The notes beneath the pieces are model-generated. The model was not told the DNA's origin. It searched no databases and saw nothing but the letters and a program-made list of their open reading frames with translations. Of a stretch of DNA of 30,209 nucleotides, positions 13,730 to 20,113 are shown piece by piece. Made by a program: the position numbers and the translations under genes. Every line of letters starts with the position of its first letter. Within the stretch, counting starts at the first letter, position 1. This DNA comes from JAUYIW01 sp043818555. Its GTDB lineage: Bacteria; Patescibacteriota; Patescibacteriia; UBA9934. The stretch covers positions 1 to 30,209 of the forward strand of contig JBDRFP010000011.1 in NCBI GenBank assembly GCA_043818555.1, written 5' to 3'.

Positions 13730-14088
13730 CAATGTCTCCTTTGTGGCGTGTAGTGTTCCGGACAAACTAGGCGCAGGCGCCATTCGTCTATTCCGAACCG
13801 GCGGCACTGGGCGAGCATTTCAGCCGCCTTGATCGCTCGCTTGTTGCGCTCTATTGAATGCAGGTTAATTATTCTGACCACCATATCGGGCGAGCGAACG
13901 CTCAGCTCTAAGATCTTCCTGTCCTCGCGTCGTCGTCTTGCAATCCGATCCACCATCGATTCATGGCAGTCGCCAATGCCGGACAGCATGGACTGCATGT
14001 GCGGCTCGAGACCGTAGGACGCAATCAACTCGCGTGTGGTTGCGGTGATTGTATTGAAAATGATCCTTGCGCTCACTGAACTCCTCAT
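13729..14088 (-). CDS. Hypothetical 119-aa basic protein, coupled to HTH regulator
   Basis: Starts MRSSVSARIIFNTIT behind a strong GGAGGA; the longer frame upstream has no SD. The protein is basic and helical with an Arg-rich patch (DRIARRRREDRKILE), no TM and no signal. It contains two cysteines near the C-terminus (QCRRFG, LVCPEHY). Position before, and overlap with, an XRE-type regulator gives a two-gene layout like toxin-antitoxin or phage-type regulatory pairs, but no toxin motif is recognisable, so that remains speculation. Confidence 0.62.
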   Translation of the reverse strand: MRSSVSARIIFNTITATTRELIASYGLEPHMQSMLSGIGDCHESMVDRIARRRREDRKILELSVRSPDMVVRIINLHSIERNKRAIKAAEMLAQCRRFGIDEWRLRLVCPEHYTPQRRH

Positions 14089-14117
14089 GCTTCCTCCAAG
14101 GTTAAGAGTCTGGGCCG

Positions 14118-14146
14118 ATATTGTCACATTCGCGGCTTTTTGTCAA
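14118..14146 (-). promoter_or_regulatory. Promoter of the 119-aa/HTH operon
   Basis: Minus strand TTGACA (14146-14141), 17 bp, CAATAT (14123-14118), preceded by TGA giving an extended -10. It is ~30 nt from the start codon. Confidence 0.5.
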
Positions 14147-14216
14147 TTTACAATGTCCCACAGAAAACCTGAACGAGCTTCTCCTGACACTGAGTGTTGG
14201 GAGAGCGATTTTACAA

Positions 14217-14257
14217 CAAAAAAACTCTGCAGCAGATCTTGCGATCCACTACAGAGT
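14217..14257 (-). terminator. Strong intrinsic terminator of the 494-aa gene
   Basis: Minus strand ACTCTG (14257-14252) pairs with CAGAGT (14229-14224), with inner GATC/GATC around GCAA, followed by seven T. Confidence 0.88.
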
Positions 14258-14267
14258 ATGTGCGGCA

Positions 14268-15752
14268 CTAGCCGCTGTAGATTACCAGTCGTTCCGGGCA
14301 GGAGCGAGAGGCTGGGTAGGCCATTCCGGCTTCACCTTCCAGGCACGAGGCAGGAACTACCTTGCCAGCCCTGCGTCCGCTTGCGAACACACAGCCCTTT
14401 ATGCCTTCGCGCTTCACATCGTGGAGCTCCACCATTTTGCCGCTACGCAGAACCTGCGCAATGTTTTCGACAGGGAAGTTCACAAATCCATCGCTGCAGG
14501 CGTGCGCCGCGAGCTTGGGCGGTTCGGCCTTGGCGGGTTCGGCCTTTACGACCTTGGGGTCTTCTTGGCCGATAATGCTCATCCTAGCATGGTGGCCTAC
14601 GACCTGCTCAAATCTTTGCGCGCGCTGTATGAACCACCGTAGCTCAGTCAGGCGCACGAAGTATGGTTCAGCCGTCTCGACTGCATGAACTTCGATGTAG
14701 CGCTGGAAGGCGTACCTTTCGTTCTCGGCAGTAAGCCTGCTCCAAACGTGATCGTCTACATCCACACCGTAGATTGGCTCAGCCGGTACAACGCTGCTTT
14801 GCTGTACTCCCGCCTCTGTCACCTCGGTTTCGTCGATCTCTTCGGCTTCATCGGCCGGATCGTCAACCTCGGCTTCGGTGACCACCTCTTCGATCTTATC
14901 GCCCTCGGCAGCCGCAACTCCGATTTTCTCGGACGAGGCTTCGGTAGTTTCGGCTGCCTCCGCGGTCGCTGCGTATTTCTCCCCGAGTTTTCCTGCCTGC
15001 GCCGCAGCTTCTACTTCTTCATAGGTACCTTCGACACAGAGGTCCTTGCCCCCGTTTTCATTGGGCGCGCAACAAATTGTGGTGCCCTTCTGAGTCTCAA
15101 AACACATCATTCCATCGCCTTTGCTCTCCAGATCGCCAGCCCCTTCGGCCATGACGACTTCGTCAGACTTGGAGGGCGGGGGATCGATGATTCCCGCCAA
15201 CACAACGATTGTTGTGCCAAGCGCGAGGCAAAATGCAATGGTAGTAAGCGCAATCGCCTTTGACGGATCGTGCTTGATGGTCTGCCACAGACGATTCGGT
15301 CGCTTTGCGGTCAGTAGTCCCTCTTCCGCGGACTCATTACGCCTTTGCGCGTTTGAATTTGGCGTACTGAGATCCATGTAGAAGAATCTTCCGACTTGCG
15401 GCGCCGCTTCTTCATTTTCGCCATCCAGTTCCAGCTCGTCGTAGTCGGCGTCGAGGTTGTGACCGGCCTGTACGATTTCGTCGCGGATGCGCTCGAGTTC
15501 GCTGTCGGTGAGCGTGCTGCTAGAAGTGAGTTCGTCTTCAAGCCTGGAAGACACTTGTTCGAGCCTGGCGTTGGGATTGTCCAGCGTCCAGTTGAGTACT
15601 CGATCGAGTGCGTTGTAAGCGACGCGGTTTCCTGCGTTTCCAACCAGGTTTCGGACGTAGTGGATTACCCTGCGGGCTCCTTCAAGGTCTAGTTCCGGGT
15701 CGCGAAGCCGCTGAAACAGGGTTGTAATGGTTTTGTTGAAGCCATTGTTCAT
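14268..15752 (-). CDS. Large single-pass membrane protein with acidic extracellular region
   Basis: 494 aa, start behind GGAGAC. Residues 1-165 are cytoplasmic-type and helical (LFQRLRDPELDLEGARRVIHY...); one TM at ~170-192 (AIALTTIAFCLALGTTIVVLAGI); then a likely extracellular part. That part has a Cys cluster (MCFETQKGTTICCAP, KDLCVEG), a very Glu/Ala-rich spacer (~260-330), and a C-terminal domain with four cysteines (AHACSDGFVNF, KGCVFASGR, PASCLEG, RSCPERL) that could form disulfides. No known family. The Cys-containing, non-enzymatic character resembles the lipoprotein gene next to it. It has its own terminator and is likely surface-exposed. Confidence 0.75.
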   Translation of the reverse strand: MNNGFNKTITTLFQRLRDPELDLEGARRVIHYVRNLVGNAGNRVAYNALDRVLNWTLDNPNARLEQVSSRLEDELTSSSTLTDSELERIRDEIVQAGHNLDADYDELELDGENEEAAPQVGRFFYMDLSTPNSNAQRRNESAEEGLLTAKRPNRLWQTIKHDPSKAIALTTIAFCLALGTTIVVLAGIIDPPPSKSDEVVMAEGAGDLESKGDGMMCFETQKGTTICCAPNENGGKDLCVEGTYEEVEAAAQAGKLGEKYAATAEAAETTEASSEKIGVAAAEGDKIEEVVTEAEVDDPADEAEEIDETEVTEAGVQQSSVVPAEPIYGVDVDDHVWSRLTAENERYAFQRYIEVHAVETAEPYFVRLTELRWFIQRAQRFEQVVGHHARMSIIGQEDPKVVKAEPAKAEPPKLAAHACSDGFVNFPVENIAQVLRSGKMVELHDVKREGIKGCVFASGRRAGKVVPASCLEGEAGMAYPASRSCPERLVIYSG

Positions 15753-16008
15753 GATTGTCTCCAGTTGATTTTTGAGTTTTGAAAGGCCGTTTTGTCAGTG
15801 TATTCTACACCAGATTGACCAAGGAGATTAACAGAAAATGGGGGAGATGTCAAGCTTCGGGTTGCGAATGTTAAATACGTTAAATCACTCGCCTGCGGCT
15901 CGTTCGTTAAAGTTGTTAATTCGATCGATTTAAATGGTTTGAATGGTTTTAACGACTTGAACGTTTACAAAAAGAATAACCCGCGCAGATCAATGATCTA
16001 CACGGGTC
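15753..16008. repeat. Intergenic region with a ~100 bp degenerate 9 bp repeat
   Basis: From 15870 to 15968 the sequence stays in a 9 bp register for eleven units: GTTAAATAC (15870), GTTAAATCA (15879), two diverged units, GTTAAAGTT (15906), GTTAATTCG (15915), ATCGATTTA, AATGGTTTG (15933), AATGGTTTT (15942), AACGACTTG (15951), AACGTTTAC (15960). The rest of the gap (15753-15860) holds only a possible minus-strand -10 (TAGAAT, 15807-15802). Confidence 0.65.
15971..16007 (-). terminator. Intrinsic terminator of the lipoprotein gene
   Basis: Minus strand ACCCG (16007-16003) / CGGGT (15983-15979) with inner AGATC/GATCT around ATT, followed by TATTCTTTTT. Confidence 0.8.
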
Positions 16009-16020
16009 GGGGAGGGCGGA

Positions 16021-16617
16021 CTAGCTCTTGGGCTTGTCCTTGCCTTCCAGGGCGTCGATCCGCTTTTCGTTTTCACGAGAGCGGTAGTCGGCGTCCATGG
16101 CCGACTTGCGGATGATGTTGTCATTCATCTCCGCATCGCTGTCGGTCGTGGGCTTGGCGCCGTCGGCCTTGGGCTCGTCGGAGGCTTCGGGCTTGTCTGC
16201 CTCGGCCTTCTCGTCGGAGGCTTCAGCCTTCTTGGCCTTCTTGCTGCTCTTGCGCGAGCACTGGGACCCGTCCTCTTCGAACAGGCACTCGCGCTGGACT
16301 GGGCAGTCCACGGTGGCCTCCAGGATCCCGGACTTGGGCTCCAAGCAGCTGATCGAGATCCGCTTGCCCGCGTTGTCTCCGCTATTCACGGAGCAGAATC
16401 CCGACCCATCGGGCTGGACGTTGAACACGTACCAGCGTCGCAGGACTCCGTCGTCGCCGCTGTGCTGGATGTCCAGCGTGTCCTTCCCGAGCGGGAAGTG
16501 CGCGGCCGGCCCCTTGCAGGGCAGGTCGCCTTCGACCTCGTCACCATTGCAGTTGCCGCACGCGAGTGCGAACAGGGCCAGGATGGCCAGGGTCAGCTTC
16601 AAGGAAATGGACTTCAT
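16021..16617 (-). CDS. Lipoprotein with C-terminal A[SM]DADxRS motif
   Basis: 198 aa. Start MKSISLKLTLAILALFALAC behind GGAGGG; the earlier in-frame Met has no SD. The lipobox ALAC predicts lipid attachment at Cys20, followed by GNCNGDE. The next ~100 residues hold further cysteines and Trp/Tyr (RRWYVFNVQPDG). Then comes a Lys/Ala/Glu/Asp-rich spacer, and near the C-terminus RKSAMDADYRSRENEKR. The last motif recurs in the exported proteins at 27322 and 28793. Base composition is clearly GC-richer than in ribosomal neighbours. No function recognised; an exported, membrane-tethered location is well supported. Confidence 0.78.
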   Translation of the reverse strand: MKSISLKLTLAILALFALACGNCNGDEVEGDLPCKGPAAHFPLGKDTLDIQHSGDDGVLRRWYVFNVQPDGSGFCSVNSGDNAGKRISISCLEPKSGILEATVDCPVQRECLFEEDGSQCSRKSSKKAKKAEASDEKAEADKPEASDEPKADGAKPTTDSDAEMNDNIIRKSAMDADYRSRENEKRIDALEGKDKPKS

Positions 16618-16682
16618 TTTGTCCCTCCGTTTTGGGTTTTTCAGGATCGGATCGCACGTACAAAGAGAGTACATGACTGAAG

Positions 16683-16711
16683 AATTTAGCACAATAAGCC
16701 GAATTTGTCAA
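16683..16711 (-). promoter_or_regulatory. Promoter of the lipoprotein gene
   Basis: Minus strand TTGACA (16711-16706), 17 bp, TAAATT (16688-16683). Confidence 0.7.
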
Positions 16712-16770
16712 GACAAGCACAAAAAACAGGCGAAAATCGCCTATTTTTCGAATATTTTGTATTTTCATCC

Positions 16771-16806
16771 TTTGAAACCTTTGCGACCCTTGAAACCTTT
16801 GAAACC
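16771..16806. repeat. 9 bp tandem repeat, TTTGAAACC family
   Basis: Four consecutive nonamers: TTTGAAACC, TTTGCGACC, CTTGAAACC, TTTGAAACC. It lies just past the rplT stop codon. The same YTGAAAC core recurs at 26871-26906. Confidence 0.8.
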
Positions 16807-16812
16807 AAGAGG

Positions 16813-17160
16813 TTACCTCTTCACCGCCGCAACGATCTTTCCAAATACCTCAGGGTACTTTTCTGCAATCTGAGCCAAGATTTTACGATCCAGCTCAACA
16901 TTCGCAACCTTCAAATCGTTAATAAGCTTTGAATAGCTTGTTCCATTAAGTCGAGCTGCAGCATTGATTTTGGTGTTCCAAAGTTGTCGGAAGTTGCGCT
17001 TTTTGGCGCGCCTGTCGCGGAAAGCGTATGCGCCGGCCTTAAGCATTGCCGGTTTTGCCAGACGAATCTTACTTTTTCGTCCCCAACGATAGCCCTTTAC
17101 TCTTGCAAGTAGGCTGCGTCGGCGCTTTACATGTTGTGTACCTCGTTTTACTCGTGGCAT
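16813..17160 (-). CDS. rplT: 50S ribosomal protein L20
   Basis: 115 aa. Starts MPRVKRGTQHVKRRRSLL and continues with KGYRWGRKSKIRLAKPAMLKAGAYAFRDRRAKKRNFRQLW, unmistakable L20: a long basic helix binding 23S rRNA and needed for early 50S assembly. The C-terminal domain (AEKYPEVFGKIV) is complete. It is downstream of rpmI in the conserved infC-rpmI-rplT order, with a 31 nt gap that contains a 7 bp repeat (TTCTAAA, CCCTAAA, TTCTAAA). No SD. Confidence 0.98.
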   Translation of the reverse strand: MPRVKRGTQHVKRRRSLLARVKGYRWGRKSKIRLAKPAMLKAGAYAFRDRRAKKRNFRQLWNTKINAAARLNGTSYSKLINDLKVANVELDRKILAQIAEKYPEVFGKIVAAVKR

Positions 17161-17170
17161 ATTTTTGAAA

Positions 17171-17191
17171 TTCTAAACCCTAAATTCTAAA
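17171..17191. repeat. 7 bp repeat TTCTAAA/CCCTAAA/TTCTAAA
   Basis: Three consecutive heptamers fill the gap between rpmI and rplT (minus strand). Short, but in the same style as other 7 bp arrays in the window. Confidence 0.5.
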
Positions 17192-17389
17192 TTATGACTG
17201 GTACGGAAGAGATTCGGCAATGGCCTTTCGGACAGACTTGGTCATCTGCTTATCTGACCGTTTGTTGCGCGTTACATTGCCGGATTCGCGTGAATTAAAA
17301 TGATCCTGCCCGGCTGTGCGCTTGAGGACTTTGCCTTTTTTTGTGATTTTCACACGCTTTGAAAGCGCCTTGTGTGTCTTCAGCTTCAT
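17192..17389 (-). CDS. rpmI: 50S ribosomal protein L35
   Basis: 65 aa. MKLKTHKALSKRVKITKKGK and HFNSRESGNVTRNKR match L35, a small basic 50S protein. It follows infC but has its own strong promoter, so rpmI-rplT can be expressed separately from infC. No SD; the 5' leader would be only ~18 nt. Confidence 0.97.
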   Translation of the reverse strand: MKLKTHKALSKRVKITKKGKVLKRTAGQDHFNSRESGNVTRNKRSDKQMTKSVRKAIAESLPYQS

Positions 17390-17413
17390 ATTGATGATTT
17401 AACTAGCAGCGGA

Positions 17414-17442
17414 ATTGTATAAAAAAAGGGATAAAGTGTCAA
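17414..17442 (-). promoter_or_regulatory. Promoter for rpmI-rplT
   Basis: Minus strand TTGACA (17442-17437), exact 17 bp spacer, TACAAT (17419-17414). One of the best sigma-70-type matches in the window. Confidence 0.8.
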
Positions 17443-17457
17443 GTGCCAGAATGCGCA

Positions 17458-17520
17458 GTAGATAGTAGACGGTAGATAGTAGATTTTCGATTAACTGTCA
17501 ACTGTTTATTGTCTACTTTC
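17458..17520. repeat. 7 bp repeat array, GTAGATA to AACTGTC
   Basis: Nine units in exact 7 bp register: GTAGATA (17458), GTAGACG, GTAGATA, GTAGATT, TTCGATT, AACTGTC (17493), AACTGTT (17500), TATTGTC, TACTTTC. It fills the gap between infC and the rpmI promoter. The inverse family occurs at 29797-29824. Confidence 0.75.
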
Positions 17521-17524
17521 GCGG

Positions 17525-18076
17525 TCAGCTCCTTGAAATAATCATTTGCATCCTTCCGCCGGTCTTTTTCACAGGTGACTCAACGCGTAGGTCAAAATCG
17601 TTACGCAAGGAGTCCACAAATCCGTTCATGGTTTCCTTGGCTCGATCAAAATGAGCCTTCTCCCTGCCTCGCAAAATCAATTCAACCCGAATCTTGTTGC
17701 CTTTTTCCAAAAATTTCTTAGCTTGGTTGCGGCGCACTTCAAGGTCATTTTCGCCAATCCTCATTGAAAGTCGGATACCTTTTACTTCAACTTCCTTGGA
17801 CGTTGCGCGTTGCTTCTTTACCTCTTTTTCTTTTTGATATTTGAAACTGCCGAAATCCATTATTTTACAAACCGGAGGCTCTGCTTTTGGCGATACTTCA
17901 ATAAGGTCCAGGCCCGATTCCTCAGCTAGCTTGAGCGCATCGCCAAACGACACCACCCCGCGCATTTGGTCTTCGCCGTCAATTAGGCGAACCTCTTCAG
18001 CTTTAATTTGCCGGTTGACTTTAAACGCCGGAATTTGAAATTTAGGTTGACGATTTCGATGTCTGTGGATTCTCAT
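17525..18076 (-). CDS. infC: Translation initiation factor IF-3
   Basis: 183 aa from ATG 18076 (MRIHRHRNRQPKF); an in-frame GTG at 18112 would add 12 unconserved residues. The N-domain (VNRQIKAEEVRLIDGEDQMRGVVSFGDAL), linker helix (KMMDFGSFKYQKEKEVKKQ region) and C-domain (VKGIRLSMRIGENDLEVRRNQAKKFLEKGNKIRVELILRGRE) all match IF-3, which binds the 30S subunit and checks start codons. It heads the infC-rpmI-rplT cluster. Given leaderless genes nearby, IF-3's discrimination against such mRNAs is of interest. Confidence 0.96.
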   Translation of the reverse strand: MRIHRHRNRQPKFQIPAFKVNRQIKAEEVRLIDGEDQMRGVVSFGDALKLAEESGLDLIEVSPKAEPPVCKIMDFGSFKYQKEKEVKKQRATSKEVEVKGIRLSMRIGENDLEVRRNQAKKFLEKGNKIRVELILRGREKAHFDRAKETMNGFVDSLRNDFDLRVESPVKKTGGRMQMIISRS

Positions 18077-18131
18077 TAGATAGGGGTTAGAGATTAGTGC
18101 CGTGTCCACCAAGGATTTTTCTTCGAGCGGG

Positions 18132-18788
18132 TCAATTAATAAGTATGGTGGGGTGATTATCGTATGATTGAAATGCCATTATTCGTTGTCGATGCGTCTC
18201 TGGCGTATTATCAGGAAGGGCATCTACTGGAAAGTATCTAATATCTGAGGATTCGGGATTCTCAGTAAATGATCTGATGTCACCCTCTGCGTCACAATGG
18301 AATACTAGCAATACTGCTTTTCTTTCTGTTTTATGATGAACGACTGCAAGTTTTGCATCTAGTACTTTATGGCCGGTTTCTTCCATTACTGCTCTGGCGA
18401 GCCCGCATAGCAAATCCTCATGTGGCTCAACGCCTCCGCCAGGTAGCATCCAAAACTCTCGGTCAACATGTTTCATTAACAGGATTTCGCCATTCTCATT
18501 GGTTATGATCGCGTAAGCGCCGATCGAAAATTCATTTTTCCACCCGCTACTTTTTATTAGTTCAGTCTTCTTATCTCGCGACCAGCCTTTTACCTCCCGC
18601 TCTCTTTGCGCGGCCAACTCAATATTTGGAAGACGCTCATAATAGGCTAGCCTAACCGGTAGCCGTCGCGATGTATGGACAGCGCCGTTGCCTGTTTGGT
18701 GCTCTTTAAGACATCGTTCCAAATTGGTAGTCGATCCAGTATAGTAACTTCGGTCTGAACATTCAAGAATGTATAGGTAGGCTTTCAT
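18132..18788 (-). CDS. GIY-YIG nuclease domain fused to a Nudix hydrolase domain
   Basis: 218 aa. Residues 1-80 are a UvrC-type GIY-YIG domain of the small YhbQ-like kind: YILECSDRSYYTGSTTNLERCLKEHQ, then an Arg/Glu-rich helix. Residues ~85-218 are a Nudix domain with box GGVEPHEDLLCGLARAVMEETG; the REUxEE part reads RAVMEE, so the first Glu is Ala while the metal-binding EE pair is kept. Stand-alone GIY-YIG and Nudix proteins are both common, but this fusion is unusual. Activity on damaged nucleotides or DNA ends is plausible but unproven. A 10-codon mini-ORF with an ideal SD ends 5 nt before its ATG. Confidence 0.85.
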   Translation of the reverse strand: MKAYLYILECSDRSYYTGSTTNLERCLKEHQTGNGAVHTSRRLPVRLAYYERLPNIELAAQREREVKGWSRDKKTELIKSSGWKNEFSIGAYAIITNENGEILLMKHVDREFWMLPGGGVEPHEDLLCGLARAVMEETGHKVLDAKLAVVHHKTERKAVLLVFHCDAEGDIRSFTENPESSDIRYFPVDALPDNTPETHRQRIMAFQSYDNHPTILIN

Positions 18789-18793
18789 ATGCC

Positions 18794-18826
18794 TTAGGCG
18801 ATTGGCCCTTCGTCGGACTCAAGCAT
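18794..18826 (-). CDS. Ten-residue mini-ORF upstream of the GIY-YIG/Nudix gene
   Basis: The minus strand has GAGGAGGA (18842-18835), 8 nt spacer, ATG at 18826, ten codons (MLESDEGPIA) and TAA at 18796-18794. The stop lies 5 nt before the next ATG, which itself has no SD. The ideal SD therefore serves the minigene, suggesting translational coupling or a leader peptide. Confidence 0.5.
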   Translation of the reverse strand: MLESDEGPIA

Positions 18827-18846
18827 AGCTTTCGTCCTCCTCTGGG

Positions 18847-18958
18847 CACCATTCGAAAACCTCACGATTAATCCTGCGTGCTATTTATGAGATCGTAAGA
18901 TCCGTTCGTGGTTTACCATGAGAAAACCGAAGGCTCTGCCTGAGGTTTTCGAATGGTG
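18847..18958. repeat. Perfect 18 bp inverted repeat overlapping the 3' end of ssrA
   Basis: CACCATTCGAAAACCTCA at 18847-18864 is repeated in exact inverse at 18941-18958. The right copy spans the last five bases of ssrA, including the encoded CCA, and part of its terminator; the left copy lies 76 bp further downstream of ssrA. Confidence 0.85.
18922..18950 (-). terminator. ssrA terminator
   Basis: GAAAACC (18922-18928) and GGTTTTC (18944-18950) with inner AGGC/GCCT, tandem GA mismatches and loop TCT. In the minus direction it follows ssrA directly and ends in GGTTTTC. Confidence 0.7.
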
Positions 18959-19342
18959 GACCTGAAGGGAATTGAACCCTTGTCTGGTCAGGGACTCTGC
19001 AAAGACTGCTACAAGCTTAGAGCCGTTTGATTGCGTCAGTCAGATAGAAACGGGACAAAAAACTGAAAGACGTTTCGATCATGAAGCCTTTAGGTGAAAC
19101 AGACCGAACGAATCACCTGCAGTCTGCGTATATAACACCCGTGGTCTCGCATGCAGACAACGCGAGGCGGATGGGCTGGTCGCGATTTAAGCGACGGCCA
19201 TTGCGAGTGATGGCATGCAAAGCATGTTTTTCACTCTGCTTGTGAGATTGGCATGTATCTCGTTGCACGCTTTGTAACGAAGTGCGTACCCTCCGGCTTG
19301 GTCATTTGTAGATTCGCTCTGCCATCGATTCCTGGCAGGCCC
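18954..19342 (-). ncRNA. ssrA: tmRNA
   Basis: 389 nt one-piece tmRNA. The 3' end folds as the tRNA-like half: T arm AAGGG-TTCAATT-CCCTT, acceptor CAGGTCC, discriminator A, encoded CCA. The 5' end GGGCCTG pairs with that acceptor (one G-U) and is followed by CCAGGAATCGATGGC, which matches the conserved D-arm-like segment. The likely tag frame ends ...LAMAVA with TAA inside the loop of a GTCGC/GCGAC hairpin, as expected; a resume codon GCC giving ANLTSRVKNMLCMPSLAMAV-A is one possibility, which would be a long tag. tmRNA rescues stalled ribosomes with SmpB, whose gene lies just upstream. Both ends of the gene overlap long inverted repeats. Confidence 0.92.
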
Positions 19343-19481
19343 GGTTGTACAACTTTGAACTTTGATGCTTAGCTTGTCGCCGCATCGAAGAAAGATATTT
19401 CTAACTTTCTAATTAAGCGGTTGAATGTCATGGCGCCGATAATATGTATTGGCAATTAACATCAAAGTTGTACCACCGGGC
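19339..19481. repeat. 19 bp inverted repeat at the 5' end of ssrA
   Basis: GCCCGGTTGTACAACTTTG at 19339-19357 is inverted at 19463-19481 with one mismatch. The left arm covers the first four bases of ssrA. GGGCCTGCC (minus) occurs both at the ssrA 5' end and just beyond the far arm, a short direct duplication. The ~105 bp between the arms has no ORF. Confidence 0.8.
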
Positions 19482-19529
19482 AGGCCCTGCACCATCTTGA
19501 TTTTATCAAGAGGCCACAGCGCGCGCCAA

Positions 19530-19988
19530 TCATGACCCAAATCGAGTCTTTTTCATTTCTTCGCGAGCCTGGCGGTCCAGGTCGCGCGTTTTAATTGCAT
19601 CGCGCTTCTCATGTTTCTTCTTTCCGCGAGCAACAGCAAACTCAACTTTGATTAAAGTACCCTTAGTATAAACACGAATCGGCACAATTGTCAATCCCTC
19701 GGCTTGTTTTTTACCCAATAATCGCTTGATTTCACGCCGTCGCACCAAAACCTTCCGATCGTGGGTCGGATTGTAGTCAACCTGCGCCCCTGCAGGTGCG
19801 TATTTGCCAATATGCATATTCTTTAGCCACAGCTCGTCATTCTCTACGGTCATGAACGCCCCCCGCATGTGCACGCTGCCTTTTCTTGCGGCCTTAACCT
19901 CAGCGCCCGACAGCCTTAAGCCACCCTCATATTTTTCAAGAAGGTCATAATCGAACCGAGCTTTTTTGTTTGTGGCTAGTGTTGGCAT
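19530..19988 (-). CDS. smpB: SsrA-binding protein SmpB
   Basis: 152 aa from MPTLATNKKARFDYDLLEKYEGGLRLSGAEVKAARKG, the usual length; frames reaching 20159 are extensions without family support. Hallmarks: GLRLSGAEVKA, the H-containing THDRKVLVRRREIKRLLGK, VPIRVYTKGTLIKVEFAVARGKKKHEKR and the basic C-terminal tail that folds in the mRNA channel. SmpB delivers tmRNA to stalled ribosomes. ssrA lies downstream on the same strand, separated by the inverted repeat. Confidence 0.97.
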   Translation of the reverse strand: MPTLATNKKARFDYDLLEKYEGGLRLSGAEVKAARKGSVHMRGAFMTVENDELWLKNMHIGKYAPAGAQVDYNPTHDRKVLVRRREIKRLLGKKQAEGLTIVPIRVYTKGTLIKVEFAVARGKKKHEKRDAIKTRDLDRQAREEMKKTRFGS

Positions 19989-20104
19989 ATTGCTATGGAA
20001 GTTGGGTTGCTGGGCTGCCAGGAAGTCGGTAATGAAAAATGAGGATGGAGATCGAATCACCGATTTCCCGACAGCCAAGCTATCAAACATCCCTCCTACT
20101 ATGA

Positions 20105-20110
20105 TATAAT
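20105..20110 (+). promoter_or_regulatory. -10 box abutting the AI-2E permease start
   Basis: TATAAT at 20105-20110, only 3 nt from the first ATG (20114) and 9 nt from the second in-frame ATG (20120). If used, transcription would start near 20117-20120, making 20120 the leaderless start. Confidence 0.5.
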
Positions 20111-20113
20111 ACC

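Noticed and set aside
15836..15870. Protein-coding reading of the GTTAAA repeat region
   Set aside because: The 9 bp period keeps frames open by chance, but there is no start signal and the words drift without amino-acid constraint.
16097..16873. 258-codon plus-strand frame opposite the lipoprotein
   Set aside because: Antisense to a gene with a lipobox, SD and promoter; it continues into the 9 bp repeat and rplT.
18847..18958. attL/attR of an integrative element at ssrA
   Set aside because: Copies are inverted, not direct, and no integrase gene is in the window.
19343..19481. Group I intron or permuted tmRNA piece at the ssrA 5' end
   Set aside because: Only ~140 bp, no intron core motifs, and the 3' and 5' tRNA-like halves pair normally in one piece starting at 19342.
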